DNA of 32,302 nt, taken from the NCBI GenBank assembly GCA_002238425.1, contig MPMJ01000034.1, positions 1-32,302 of the forward strand. Reading direction: 5' to 3'. Positions within the stretch are counted from its first letter, which is position 1. Each line of letters begins with the position of its first letter. Below the pieces are notes generated by a model. It saw only the letters and a list, made by a program, of their open reading frames with translations, was not told the DNA's origin and did no database searches. A program made the translations under genes and the position numbers. This document shows positions 8,081-15,174 of the stretch, piece after piece. The DNA is from SAR202 cluster bacterium bin16. Its GTDB lineage: Bacteria; Chloroflexota; Dehalococcoidia; Lucifugimonadales; Australimonadaceae.

Positions 8081-9340
8081 CTAGGCCGGCTGGCGCATGC
8101 CGCGCATGCCCTCCCAACTCTGCAGCGTCTCGTTCACGATGTCCGTGACGGTGGGCTCTCCGGCCTCGACGAGTGCGTAGCCGGGGCGTCGGCGGTTGCC
8201 GAACTTCACCTGCTCGAGCGGCAGGTGGATCGCTTCGTTCTCCTCGGGGTCGCGGAAGGTGTTCATCGGGTCGCCGCCGTCAGCGACGAGCTTCGCCTGC
8301 TCCTGCAGCAGTTTGCGGAAGAGGATGATGCCCTTGTCGGACTCGCCGAGCTTCTCCAGGTGGCGCTTGGCGACCGGGCCCTGCGTGACCCACGCGAGGT
8401 AGTCCTGGTTGAAGAGGATGTCGTTGATGTAGCGGTCGTTCTCGTCCTTCAGCGGCACGTAGCGGTAGGGGACACTCTCCTGGCGCGGGGCCTGCGCTCC
8501 CGGCGCGGGACGCCAGACGTAGTAGGAGACGTGGTAGGTGTGCTCGTCGTCCACCGGAACGCGGAACTGGAACGTGGAGCGCACCTCGTCGCCCACCAAC
8601 AGGATGTTGGGGAACATGATGGGGTGGCCTTCCTTCCAGTCGTCGTCCTCCTCGGTGTATCCGGCCTCGACGCGGCGCTTGATGATGCCGTGCTCGAAGA
8701 CGTCGAACCCGATCTTGACGTGCGTGCCGCGCAGTTCGGGCAGCGCGTGGACGCCGTTGCGGACGACGTTGCCGTAGTAGGCGTGGAGCCACTCGTTGTG
8801 GACGGGGTCGAGCGAGTTCTCCTGGCACTGGAGCCAGTTGCACGGCAGTTCCGAGATGCAGACCTCGCGCACGGCGTTGTCCCACGTCAGCTGCTCCCAT
8901 CGCGGCAGCAGCGGCATGGGCTGCGGGCCCATGTAGGCGAAGATGAGGCCGCCCAGCTCCTCGACGGGGTAGCCAGCGACCTTGACCTTGTCCTTGAAGC
9001 GCCCGTCCGGGTGGACGGTCTCCTCGAAGGGCTGCTCGATGCACTGGCCGGTCTCGTCCATCATCCAGCCGTGGTACATGCAGCGGAGGCCATGTTCCTC
9101 GGGGATGCCGTAGGAGAGGTCGACGCGGCGATGGGGGCAGAAGCGTTCGATGAGGCCGAGCGTGCCGGACTTGTCACGGTAGAGGACGAGGTCCTCACCG
9201 AGCAGCCGCACCGGCTTGGTGGGACGCTCGTCGAGCTCCGCCGTTGCGGCGATGGGGTGCCAGTAGCGGCGCATGAGCTCGCCTCCGGGCGTGCCTGCGC
9301 TTACCTGTGTGAGTTCCTGGTTTGCCTTGACGCTGAGCAT
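8081..9340 (-). CDS. Rieske non-heme iron oxygenase, alpha subunit (paralog 2)
   Basis: The 419-residue protein has the phthalate-dioxygenase-like layout. Rieske ligands are Cys68 and His70 (FCPHRRV) and Cys87 and His90 (CMYHGW). The catalytic iron motif NSLDPVHNEWLH gives Asp178, His181 and His186. I chose ATG at 9340 (MLSVKANQEL) because GAGGTG lies nine bases upstream. An upstream GTG and a much longer frame add residues with no family match. The N-terminal half is almost identical to paralogs 3 and 4, even at silent sites. Its promoter is conserved with that of paralog 4. It is divergently oriented to the coiled-coil protein gene at 9472. The substrate is unknown; expansion of this family usually means different substrates for each copy. 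Confidence 0.9.
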   Translation of the reverse strand: MLSVKANQELTQVSAGTPGGELMRRYWHPIAATAELDERPTKPVRLLGEDLVLYRDKSGTLGLIERFCPHRRVDLSYGIPEEHGLRCMYHGWMMDETGQCIEQPFEETVHPDGRFKDKVKVAGYPVEELGGLIFAYMGPQPMPLLPRWEQLTWDNAVREVCISELPCNWLQCQENSLDPVHNEWLHAYYGNVVRNGVHALPELRGTHVKIGFDVFEHGIIKRRVEAGYTEEDDDWKEGHPIMFPNILLVGDEVRSTFQFRVPVDDEHTYHVSYYVWRPAPGAQAPRQESVPYRYVPLKDENDRYINDILFNQDYLAWVTQGPVAKRHLEKLGESDKGIILFRKLLQEQAKLVADGGDPMNTFRDPEENEAIHLPLEQVKFGNRRRPGYALVEAGEPTVTDIVNETLQSWEGMRGMRQPA

Positions 9341-9380
9341 GCGTGCATTCACCTCGCGTGCGCGTATTTTGCGTGGCGTA

Positions 9381-9409
9381 AGAGTAGGACGGGCGTGTGC
9401 GCGGGTCAA
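9381..9409 (-). promoter_or_regulatory. Sigma-70-type promoter for Rieske paralog 2
   Basis: On the minus strand, TTGACC (9404-9409) is followed by exactly 17 bases and TACTCT (9381-9386). The same layout precedes paralog 4 with matching flanks, so selection on both is likely. The predicted start is near 9374, leaving a leader of about 35 bases. Confidence 0.7.
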
Positions 9410-9432
9410 GCGCGGGACATCGCGGGCTGGGC

Positions 9433-9438
9433 TAGAAT
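9433..9438 (+). promoter_or_regulatory. Possible -10 box for the coiled-coil/nuclease cassette
   Basis: TAGAAT lies 33 bases before the ATG at 9472, in the space shared with the divergent Rieske promoter. No convincing -35 hexamer is seen at the usual distance. Confidence 0.35.
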
Positions 9439-9471
9439 CACCGGCGCACCAGGCGACCCAGGAGGGATCCG

Positions 9472-10035
9472 ATGGCAAGTGGCGAAAAGAACGATTCAAA
9501 GGACAAGATTCCGCCCCGCAGAGTGAAGCGCGTAGCGGGAGGACTTGCGAATGCGGCAGGCGTCGCAGGCAAGACTGCAAGTGGAATCGCTGGCTATGTT
9601 GGAGAGGTAACTTCGGAGACGGCTGGACTTGCCGTGCACGTTGCGGCAAAGGCCGGGCGGAATGCAGGTGAAGCGCTAGAGGTCTCGGGGAGTGCTGCAA
9701 ACAGCGCTGGCCGGGCGATCGGTAGTAACAGAGCAGCTGTTGGCGAGAACCTTCAACGCACCCGTCAGGTCGTTGGTGAGAGTCTCCAGCGCGCAGGGAC
9801 TATGACAACAGAGGCAGCAAGCACGGCGGGCGTCGCAGCTAAGGACGCCGCCAAGGCCACAGGGCGGAGTACCAAGCGCGCAGGTGAAGTGCTTACTGGG
9901 GCAGACATCCGCAGTCTGGACGATTTCACAGACGCTGTAACGCGTGTTGTCGTTAGGCTGCACCGAGAGAACGCCGAACTCAGGGAACGTGTGGCTCGCC
10001 TGGAAGACGTGATATCTGAATTGAAAGGGTGCTAG
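9472..10035 (+). CDS. Ala/Gly-rich helical protein with C-terminal coiled coil
   Basis: I do not recognise this 187-residue protein. After a basic N-terminus (residues 8-20), residues 21-140 are low-complexity segments of Ala, Gly, Ser and Thr with regularly spaced Lys, Arg and Glu, such as AAKDAAKATGRSTKRAGEVL. These are typical of amphipathic helices that bind membranes or granules (phasin- or LEA-like). Residues 150-185 form a clear coiled coil, VVVRLHRENAELRERVARLE, ending in Cys187. GGAGGG at 9461-9466 supports the ATG at 9472. The next gene starts 10 bases after the stop, so both are probably one operon. The pair is inserted, on the opposite strand, between Rieske paralogs, and its base composition is lower in GC. 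Function unknown; a partner or membrane tether for the next protein is one possibility. Confidence 0.75.
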   Translation: MASGEKNDSKDKIPPRRVKRVAGGLANAAGVAGKTASGIAGYVGEVTSETAGLAVHVAAKAGRNAGEALEVSGSAANSAGRAIGSNRAAVGENLQRTRQVVGESLQRAGTMTTEAASTAGVAAKDAAKATGRSTKRAGEVLTGADIRSLDDFTDAVTRVVVRLHRENAELRERVARLEDVISELKGC

Positions 10036-10045
10036 AGGCTTGGCC

Positions 10046-11014
10046 ATGGGCTACGACGAACTGTTGAGTCTGGCAGAGTCCTATCCAGATGCCGAGAAGA
10101 AGGCATTGGTGGAACTGGCTAGGCAGGAAGTACTGCGGAATGAACGGGAGATCTTGGAGATCGCTGCCATTCCTGCAAACCTCACTGTCGGTGCTTCCAT
10201 CGCGGGCCGCCTGTTTCCGGAGATTGACCCCCTGCTAGCCAAGGCCTTCGCCATGCAATACCCGGATGTCGACCCTTCGGTGCTCGTAGGGATGAAACCT
10301 GAGTACCTGACCGGCTTCATCAATGGCGTGAAGGGCAAGTACTTCGAGGTGCTGGTGGAACAGAGACTAAACGCTGGCCAGACTCTCGGAGAGTTGAAGC
10401 TGGGTCCGGGTCAGGTTGCGCGCCTCGCGATGTCTCCCTTTCAACCCGGGTGGGACTTGGAGATACTGGGCCGGAACGGTCGACCAGTAGAACAGTTGCA
10501 GCTCAAGGCCACTCAGTCCATGTCCTACGTGAAGGAGGCATTGGAACGATACCCTGATATTCGTGTCGCTGTACCCGCAGGAGTGGATAGCACCCCGAGT
10601 GCTATCTTGGGTACCGACATTCCCCACTCTCACTTGGAAGGAGAAGCGCAGGAGTATATAGGAGAGATATCAAAAGGATGGATTGCTTCTACTATGGCCA
10701 GTGCAACAGGCTTCCTTCTGAAGGCCATACCACTTACGTCCTTAGTAATCATCACAACAACGGAGGGTTATAGGGTGTTGGCCGGACAGGCCACTTTGCG
10801 AGAAGCGATGCGAGGTGGGGGCAGGCGGTTCTGGCGGGCGACAATCTACCACGCTATCGGGAAGGCATTGGTGGCCGCCAAGCTGGGACCAGCGGCCATT
10901 CCAGTGACCACGGCGCTCGGCGTGGCGGAGACGCGCGTTGCCGGACAGATCAAGCTCAGCGACGGCCTAAAGGCCCGGACAGAGGACTTGAACGCGCTTA
11001 TCGGCGGTATGTGA
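10046..11014 (+). CDS. Protein with a Mrr-like QxK nuclease core and hydrophobic C-terminal region
   Basis: The 322-residue protein has no family I can name. Residues 96-155 show the order expected of a PD-(D/E)XK fold: helix KGKYFEVLVEQRLN (Glu101 or Glu105), strand GWDLEI (Asp137), and strand EQLQLKAT with Gln152 and Lys154. Gln in place of Glu in the ExK motif is the rule in Mrr-type restriction nucleases, so this could be active. Residues 212-245 are hydrophobic and Thr/Ser-rich, and 270-300 are Ala/Gly-rich. Both may contact a membrane. The ATG at 10046 has AGAGG seven bases upstream; a TTG at 10040 is the alternative. It forms an operon with the coiled-coil gene and ends nine bases before the convergent stop of Rieske paralog 3. 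The nuclease role is an inference from motif order. Confidence 0.7.
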   Translation: MGYDELLSLAESYPDAEKKALVELARQEVLRNEREILEIAAIPANLTVGASIAGRLFPEIDPLLAKAFAMQYPDVDPSVLVGMKPEYLTGFINGVKGKYFEVLVEQRLNAGQTLGELKLGPGQVARLAMSPFQPGWDLEILGRNGRPVEQLQLKATQSMSYVKEALERYPDIRVAVPAGVDSTPSAILGTDIPHSHLEGEAQEYIGEISKGWIASTMASATGFLLKAIPLTSLVIITTTEGYRVLAGQATLREAMRGGGRRFWRATIYHAIGKALVAAKLGPAAIPVTTALGVAETRVAGQIKLSDGLKARTEDLNALIGGM

Positions 11015-11023
11015 GCCAGTCGC

Positions 11024-12292
11024 CTACCGCCCCAGCGTGGCCTCCTCGCCGAGGTAGTTGACCCAGGTGCCCATGACCTCTTCGATCTGCGGCACGGCGG
11101 GGGTGTCGCCGGCTTCGGGCCGGACGTAGCGCGCCTGCGCCCGCACGCCGAACTTCACCTTCTCCACCGGCGCGTGCAGCAGTCCGAGCTCATCTCCGCG
11201 GAAGACGTTCATCGGGTCGCCGCCGTCCTCCATCACCGCGATGTTCCGCTTCAGCTGCTTGCGGAAGAGGATGATGCCGACGTCCGACTGCCCCAGCATC
11301 TCAAGGTGACGCTTCGCGATGGGGCCCTGCGTCGCCCAAGCCATGTAGTCCTGGTTGAACGTCCAGTCGACGATGTAGCGGCCTTCGTCGTCCTTCAGCG
11401 GGACGTAGCGGTAGGGGATGACGTCCTGCTTCGGCGCGCTTGCGCCAGGGGCGGCGCGGTAGTTGTAGATGGAGACGTGCAGCGTGTTGGTGTCGTCCAC
11501 GGGCACACGGAACTGGAACGTGGCGCGCGCCTCGTTGCCGACGAGCAGGATGTTCGGGAAGAGGACAGGGTGGCCCTCCGCCCACTCGTCGTCGGTCTCG
11601 TCCTTGCCTTCGAGGATGCGGCGCTTGATGATGCCGAACTCGAACTCGTCGAACCCGATCCTCTGGTGCCTGCGCGACGAGCCACGCTGCTGGGTGGCGA
11701 TGCGGTCGGTGTTGCGGTACGCGCCCATGTAGGCGTGCAGCCACTCGACGTGCACAGGGTCGAGCGAATTCTCCTGGCACTGCAGCCAGTTGCAGGGGAT
11801 CTCGGTGATGGCGATGTCGCGAACGGCGTTCTCCCAGAGCAGGTGCTCCCATCGCGGGAGGAGCGGCGCAGGCTGCGGCCCGAGGTAGGCAAAGATCAGC
11901 CCGGAAAGCTCGCGGACGGGGTAGCCCGCGACCTTGACCTTCTCCTTGAAGCGTCCGTCCGGGTGGACGGTCTCCTCGAAGGGCTGCTCGATGCACTGAC
12001 CGGTCTCGTCCATCATCCAGCCGTGGTACATGCAGCGCAGGCCGTGCTCCTCCGGTATGCCGTAGGAGAGATCGACGCGGCGGTGGGGGCAGAAGCGTTC
12101 GATGAGTCCGAGGGTCCCGGACTTGTCCTTATAGAGGACGAGGTCCTCGCCGAGGAGCCGCACCGACTTGGTGGGGCGTTCGTTGAGCTCGGCGGCGGCA
12201 GCGATGGGGTGCCAGTACCGGCGCATGAGCTCACCCATGGGGGTTCCGGGGCCGACCTGCGTCAGTTGCTCGTTCTCCTGTACGCTCAGCAT
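11024..12292 (-). CDS. Rieske non-heme iron oxygenase, alpha subunit (paralog 3)
   Basis: The 422-residue paralog carries Rieske ligands Cys68/His70 and Cys87/His90 (CMYHGW) and the iron motif NSLDPVHVEWLH (Asp178, His181, His186). The ATG at 12292 (MLSVQENEQL) is chosen because AAGGAGG lies eight bases upstream; a longer frame to 12346 adds 18 unrelated residues. The region after the iron motif differs most from the other copies (about residues 188-215, including a Ser/Arg/Gln-rich stretch). In oxygenases this part lines the substrate pocket, so a different substrate is likely. It is convergent with the nuclease-like gene, with nine bases between stops. Electron-transfer partners are not in the window. 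Confidence 0.9.
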   Translation of the reverse strand: MLSVQENEQLTQVGPGTPMGELMRRYWHPIAAAAELNERPTKSVRLLGEDLVLYKDKSGTLGLIERFCPHRRVDLSYGIPEEHGLRCMYHGWMMDETGQCIEQPFEETVHPDGRFKEKVKVAGYPVRELSGLIFAYLGPQPAPLLPRWEHLLWENAVRDIAITEIPCNWLQCQENSLDPVHVEWLHAYMGAYRNTDRIATQQRGSSRRHQRIGFDEFEFGIIKRRILEGKDETDDEWAEGHPVLFPNILLVGNEARATFQFRVPVDDTNTLHVSIYNYRAAPGASAPKQDVIPYRYVPLKDDEGRYIVDWTFNQDYMAWATQGPIAKRHLEMLGQSDVGIILFRKQLKRNIAVMEDGGDPMNVFRGDELGLLHAPVEKVKFGVRAQARYVRPEAGDTPAVPQIEEVMGTWVNYLGEEATLGR

Positions 12293-12327
12293 CGCGTGGC
12301 CTCCTTGCCTGTTCGTTCGCTGGCGGG

Positions 12328-12333
12328 ATTGTA
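12328..12333 (-). promoter_or_regulatory. -10 box for Rieske paralog 3
   Basis: On the minus strand TACAAT lies about 36 bases before the ATG. It is followed by CCCGCCAG, almost the same as after the -10 box of paralog 1. No good -35 hexamer is present at 16-18 bases. Confidence 0.4.
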
Positions 12334-12360
12334 CCGCATGGCGCAAGCGAGGTTATACGA

Positions 12361-12388
12361 AGAGAGGCGCCCCGCAGGACGCCTCTCT
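12361..12388 (-). terminator. Hairpin terminator after Rieske paralog 4
   Basis: Nine-base arms AGAGAGGCG (12361-12369) and CGCCTCTCT (12380-12388) enclose a ten-base loop. Read on the minus strand, the hairpin lies 25 bases after the stop of paralog 4 and is followed by TCTTCGTAT. It separates paralog 4 from the promoter of paralog 3. Confidence 0.6.
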
Positions 12389-12413
12389 CGTCGGTCGTTG
12401 CAATGCCTGCTGG

Positions 12414-13757
12414 CTAGAGCGGCCAGTTGTTCTTGATGCCCTCGACAGCGCCGACTTTATCTCCTGCAGCGCGTGCCTTGATCTCGTCCTCCGACTCCGC
12501 AGGTGCGCGGTCCGGCAGCTCTTCCCACGTCTGGAGCACCTGGTTGATGAGCTCGCCGTCGCGGGAGTATCCGGCCTCGCCGGGGATGTACTTCCTGGCG
12601 CGCTTCATGCCGAACTTCACCTGTTCCAGCGGCGCGACGATACCGCCCTCAGGTGGGGGTGTGCGAAAGACGTTCATCGGGTCGCCGCCGTCGGCGACGA
12701 CGTCCATCTGCTCGCGGAGCAGCTTGCGGTAGAGGATGAGGCCGCGGTCGGACTCGCCGAGGTGCTCCAGGTTCCGCTTGGCGATGGGCCCTTGCGTCAC
12801 CCACATCGTGTAATCCTGGTTGAACACCACGTCCACGATCCAGCGACCGTTCTCGTCCAGCAGCGGCACTTCGCGGTAGGGAACGGACTCCTGCTTCGGC
12901 ACGGGCTGGCCGGGAGCGCCCCGCCACGTGTAGAGCGAGACGTGCAGCGTGTTCTCGTCGTCTATCGGGACGCGGAACTGCATCGTCACCGAGACCTCGG
13001 AGCCGACGAGCAGGATGTTCGGCACGAACACGGGGTGGCCGTGCTTCCAGTCGTCGTCCTCCTCGGTGTAGCCCTTGAAGACACGGCGCTTCACGACGCC
13101 GTGCTCGAAGATGTCGAATCCGATCTTCTGGTGCGTCGGCAGGTCGAGCAACGCGCCCTTGAAGCCGGGGCCCTGCTGTACGTACTGCCCCCAGTAGGAG
13201 TGCGCCCACTCGACGTGTACCGGGTCGAGCGAGTTCTCCTGGCACTGGAGCCAGTTGCACGGCAGGTGGGAGATGGCGATGTCGCGCACCGCGTTGTCCC
13301 ACACCAGCGGCTCCCAGAGCGGGAGGAACGGGACGGGCTGCGGCCCGAGATACGCGAACACAAGCCCACCGGCAACCTCGACCGGGTAGCCCGCGATCTT
13401 CACCTTCTCCTTGAAGCGTCCGTCCGGGTGGACGGTCTCCTCGAAGGGCTGCTCGATGCACTGGCCGGTCTCGTCCATCATCCAGCCGTGGTACATGCAG
13501 CGGAGTCCATGCTCCTCGGGTATGCCGTAGGAGAGGTCGACCCTGCGGTGGGGGCAGAAACGTTCGATGAGTCCGAGGGTCCCGGACTGGTCCTTATAGA
13601 GGACGAGGTCCTCGCCAAGGAGCCGCACTGCCTTGGTGGGGCGGTCATCGAGCTCCGCCGCTCCCGCGATGGGGTGCCAGTAGCGGCGCATCAGTTCGCC
13701 CATGGGCGTTCCGGGGCCGACCTGAGTGAGTTCCTGGTTCGCTTTGACGCTGAGCAT
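12414..13757 (-). CDS. Rieske non-heme iron oxygenase, alpha subunit (paralog 4)
   Basis: This 447-residue copy is the longest of the four, with a charged C-terminal tail of about 25 extra residues (AESEDEIKARAAGDK). The Rieske ligands are Cys68/His70 and Cys87/His90. The iron motif is NSLDPVHVEWAH with Asp178, His181 and His186. The ATG at 13757 is preceded by GAGGTG at nine bases; a GTG four codons earlier overlaps that ribosome site and is less likely. The first five codons and the upstream promoter are the same as in paralog 2, which points to duplication of a promoter-gene unit. It is the nearest oxygenase to the class II aldolase gene. Substrate unknown. Confidence 0.9.
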   Translation of the reverse strand: MLSVKANQELTQVGPGTPMGELMRRYWHPIAGAAELDDRPTKAVRLLGEDLVLYKDQSGTLGLIERFCPHRRVDLSYGIPEEHGLRCMYHGWMMDETGQCIEQPFEETVHPDGRFKEKVKIAGYPVEVAGGLVFAYLGPQPVPFLPLWEPLVWDNAVRDIAISHLPCNWLQCQENSLDPVHVEWAHSYWGQYVQQGPGFKGALLDLPTHQKIGFDIFEHGVVKRRVFKGYTEEDDDWKHGHPVFVPNILLVGSEVSVTMQFRVPIDDENTLHVSLYTWRGAPGQPVPKQESVPYREVPLLDENGRWIVDVVFNQDYTMWVTQGPIAKRNLEHLGESDRGLILYRKLLREQMDVVADGGDPMNVFRTPPPEGGIVAPLEQVKFGMKRARKYIPGEAGYSRDGELINQVLQTWEELPDRAPAESEDEIKARAAGDKVGAVEGIKNNWPL

Positions 13758-13796
13758 GCGTGCATTCACCTCGCGTGCGCAGATTTGCGTAGCGTA

Positions 13797-13825
13797 AGGG
13801 TAGGGCGGGAGCGGACATGGGTCAA
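13797..13825 (-). promoter_or_regulatory. Sigma-70-type promoter for Rieske paralog 4
   Basis: On the minus strand TTGACC (13820-13825), a 17-base spacer and TACCCT (13797-13802) match the promoter of paralog 2 in spacing, hexamers and flanking bases. The predicted start is near 13790. Confidence 0.7.
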
Positions 13826-13863
13826 GCGCGGCGCAGGCAGTTAATGAGCGGGATGCGCCGCGC
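13826..13863. repeat. 10-bp inverted repeat between aldolase stop and Rieske promoter
   Basis: Perfect arms GCGCGGCGCA (13826-13835) and TGCGCCGCGC (13854-13863) flank 18 bases. On the minus strand it follows the aldolase-family stop by 14 bases and abuts the -35 box of Rieske paralog 4. It could terminate the aldolase transcript (no T-run) or be an operator. The equivalent place before paralog 2 lacks it. Confidence 0.45.
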
Positions 13864-13877
13864 CCGGACCCTTGCGC

Positions 13878-14678
13878 TTACGGCCTGCCGATCTCCGGCT
13901 TCGCCTCCGGGTTGCTGGTGACGACGCGCGTGTAGTACTGCCAGACGCCGCCGACCCTGGGACGCCAGCCGGAGGGGAGCACCTGCGCGAAGTGCGGCAG
14001 TTGCGGCAGCGGCGTGCGCCCGGACATCTCGTCCACGAGTTCGTCCTCGAGGTAGGGGTGGTCGGGCCCGGCTGCGGAGTAGGCCCAGTAGTTCATCTTG
14101 GCCTGCTCCTCGATCTGCATCATCGTCATCACCGCGTCTTCCAGGCTGCCGCCTGCGGACGTCGCGCCGTGGCCGCGCAGCAGGATGGCGGGGGAGTCGC
14201 CCATCAGCGCGGCGACCTCAGCGCCCTCCTCTTCCGTCTGCACGGTCTTGACGTGGTTCCACACGGGCAGTTCCTTCTGCACCAGTTGCGCGCCTTCCTG
14301 GTTCATGGGGCGGAGGCGCCTTCCGAGCGTCGTGGCGAGGACGGTGTAGTGCGGGTGCACGTGCACCACGGAGTTGACCTCAGGACGCGCCTTCATGATG
14401 GAGGAGTGCATGATGACCTCGAACGGCTGCGACGAGCCGACCGGCCCGTCCACCTTGTAGCCCTCGATGTCCACGACGATCATGTCCTGCGGGCGCATGG
14501 AGTGCAGCGCGTCGACCGCGTAGCCGCGGCCCTTCACCACGAACTTGTCCGGGTCGTTCGGCAGGCGCATGCTGGCGTGCCCCAGCGACGCGCGGAAACC
14601 GGTCGCGAGTCCCACTTCGGCGAGGACGCGGTTGGCGACCGCCACCTCGTATTTGACCTCGTCCCATTCTCTCGGCAT
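13878..14678 (-). CDS. Class II aldolase/adducin family protein
   Basis: This 266-residue zinc enzyme belongs to the family of fuculose-phosphate aldolase and certain aromatic-acid decarboxylases. The metal site is His106 and His108 (VHVHPH) with His170 (LRGHG), and Glu87 (PFEVIMHSS) is the likely catalytic acid. Members of this family act as decarboxylases of ring-hydroxylated or ring-opened acids in phthalate and p-cumate pathways. That fits a location next to phthalate-dioxygenase-like oxygenases, but the substrate here is inferred only. AGGAGGG precedes the ATG at 14678, and a TAGAGT box lies further upstream on the minus strand. There is no signal peptide, so it is cytoplasmic. Confidence 0.85.
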   Translation of the reverse strand: MPREWDEVKYEVAVANRVLAEVGLATGFRASLGHASMRLPNDPDKFVVKGRGYAVDALHSMRPQDMIVVDIEGYKVDGPVGSSQPFEVIMHSSIMKARPEVNSVVHVHPHYTVLATTLGRRLRPMNQEGAQLVQKELPVWNHVKTVQTEEEGAEVAALMGDSPAILLRGHGATSAGGSLEDAVMTMMQIEEQAKMNYWAYSAAGPDHPYLEDELVDEMSGRTPLPQLPHFAQVLPSGWRPRVGGVWQYYTRVVTSNPEAKPEIGRP

Positions 14679-14831
14679 GTTCTGGCCCTCCTGCTGGTAT
14701 CAAGAGGGACTCTACTAGATACCGTGGCGCTGGGGTAGGGCGCTGGTAACTCAGGCGTCCTGTGGACGGCCATGCCGTTTCTAGTGAAGGGCCCGATGGT
14801 CAGGGACGTGCTCCGTCAAGGCACACGCCCC

Positions 14832-15149
14832 TTACAGGCCGGACTGGCCCGTTCGCAGCGTGTAGGCGGACTCGACGTCGGTGACGAACGCCCTCCCGTC
14901 GCCCGGAAACCCGGTCGCGGCTGCCGCCTGTATCGTGTCGGCAACCGCTTGGACCTGGTCGTCCTCGACGACGACCATCAGCATGGACTTCGCCAGTTCG
15001 TCGTAGATCTGACCGCCGACCTGCACGCCCTGCTGTTTGCCCCGGCCGAGCACGTCCCACTTCGTCATCGCCGGGAAGCCGTTCTTAGCAAGAGCCGAGG
15101 CGACCGCTTCTTCCCTCTCCGGGCGGACCACTGCGCGTACCATCTTCAT
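14832..15149 (-). CDS. P-II signalling protein, NifI1-like
   Basis: The 105-residue P-II protein most resembles NifI1 of archaeal and anaerobe nif operons rather than GlnB/GlnK. The T-loop region reads LGRGKQQGVQVGGQIYDELA (about 34-53), including the GGxxYDEL pattern of NifI1. The ATP-binding B-loop is TGFPGDGRAFV (79-89) and the C-loop includes YTLRTG. NifI1 and NifI2 form a complex that binds nitrogenase and is released by 2-oxoglutarate and ATP. No nitrogenase gene is here. It is the last gene of the nitrate operon, 25 bases after the nitrite reductase gene, with AAGGAG before the ATG. It probably senses carbon/nitrogen status for nitrate uptake or reduction; that is inference. Confidence 0.85.
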   Translation of the reverse strand: MKMVRAVVRPEREEAVASALAKNGFPAMTKWDVLGRGKQQGVQVGGQIYDELAKSMLMVVVEDDQVQAVADTIQAAAATGFPGDGRAFVTDVESAYTLRTGQSGL

Positions 15150-15174
15150 GATTCGTCTCCTTATGCGTATAGGG

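Noticed and set aside
8048..9526. 492-residue plus-strand frame opposite Rieske paralog 2
   Set aside because: The same kind of mirror frame appears opposite all four Rieske genes, which follows from codon bias and not from coding.
8081..9700. Long version of Rieske paralog 2 starting at 9700
   Set aside because: The extra 120 residues overlap the coiled-coil gene and the mapped promoter, and have no family match.
14766..14778. Small ACGGC/GCCGT hairpin as terminator of the nitrate operon
   Set aside because: The stem is only five pairs, has no T-run on the minus strand and lies over 50 bases from the stop.
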